Of a stretch of 5,590 nucleotides of DNA, positions 5,457-5,590 are shown piece by piece. The position numbers and the translations under genes are program-made. Numbering within the stretch: position 1 is the stretch's first letter; the number at the start of each line of letters is the position of its first letter. The notes beneath the pieces are model-generated. The model saw only the letters and a list, made by a program, of their open reading frames with translations. It made no database searches and was not told where the DNA came from. This DNA comes from an uncultured Streptococcus sp. (GTDB lineage Bacteria > Bacillota > Bacilli > Lactobacillales > Streptococcaceae): assembly GCA_902479835.1 (NCBI GenBank), contig CABSQC010000080.1, positions 1 to 5,590 of the forward strand. The letters are read 5' to 3'.

Positions 5457-5590
5457 GATGACAAAGTCATCTTAGAAACTTTCCTTAGGTGAGTACGGAC
5501 GTCAGCGAACTTCTACGAAGTTCCATGACTTAGTTTTGAACCTAAAGTTTCAAAACTCCCGAGTGCTAGAAACAATAGTGTTTCTAGCAC
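5457..5590. repeat. Multi-hairpin intergenic module after dinB, possible streptococcal repeat element
   Basis: Four further inverted repeats follow the stop-codon hairpin: GATGAC/GTCATC (5457-5471, loop 3); GAACTTC/GAAGTTC (5507-5523, loop 3), flanked by outer arms GTCA/TGAC (5501-5504, 5526-5529); AGTTTTGAA/TTCAAAACT (5532-5557, loop 8); and the hairpin at 5563-5590. TAGAAAC recurs at 5473-5479 and 5567-5573 and in inverted form at 5581-5587. No coding frame is visible. Its dense hairpin structure resembles small dispersed elements such as BOX, but I do not see a BOX or RUP match. The module may continue beyond the window. Confidence 0.5.
5563..5590 (+). terminator. Strong hairpin at the right edge, probable dinB terminator
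   Basis: GTGCTAGAAACA (5563-5574) and TGTTTCTAGCAC (5579-5590) form a perfect 12-bp stem with a 4-base loop, ending exactly at the window edge. Whether a T run follows cannot be seen. On the minus strand no T run follows the stem, so if it is a terminator it should act on rightward transcription from dinB. Confidence 0.5.

Overview
The window looks like chromosomal DNA of a Streptococcus, most likely from the sanguinis, parasanguinis or mitis side of the genus. The evidence is a pyruvate formate-lyase with typical streptococcal wording around its cysteine pair, a neighbouring DinB whose first residues and length fit streptococcal DNA polymerase IV, strong AGGAGG-type ribosome binding sites, TATAAT promoters and moderate GC. 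The species cannot be fixed from sequence alone.

Layout, left to right. Positions 1-93 hold a leftward promoter and a Shine-Dalgarno-like sequence at the very edge, suggesting a gene that starts just outside the window. Positions 94-1331 (minus strand) carry a two-gene split ThrE/YjjP-YjjB-type exporter: the large subunit (573-1331), then the small subunit (101-568) four bases downstream, with its stop codon inside the hairpin of its own terminator. Positions 1469-1582 (minus) hold a 37-codon gene for an extremely hydrophobic peptide ending in HHHPS. It has a near-perfect ribosome binding site, a TTGACA-17-TATAGT promoter and a CcpA (cre)-like site over the -35 box. Positions 1704-4065 (minus) hold pflB and its GAAA-loop terminator. 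Positions 4066-4325 are a divergent regulatory region serving pflB leftward and dinB rightward. dinB occupies 4326-5432. From 5423 to the right edge there is a chain of five perfect or near-perfect hairpins in about 170 bp, which looks like a streptococcal intergenic repeat or a compound terminator.

Functionally, pflB converts pyruvate to acetyl-CoA and formate in anaerobic mixed-acid fermentation. The neighbouring exporter family moves small carboxylates or amino acids (Thr/Ser in ThrE, succinate reported for E. coli YjjPB). A cre-like site in front of the small membrane peptide hints at catabolite control of the interval between them. dinB is a translesion polymerase with its own promoter and no evident link to fermentation beyond sharing the divergent control region.

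Most of the window is ordinary core genome. The two places that deserve attention are the unannotated-looking small peptide gene at 1469-1582 with its cre-overlapped promoter, and the multi-hairpin module at 5423-5590. No mobile element, CRISPR, defence system or RNA gene was seen.
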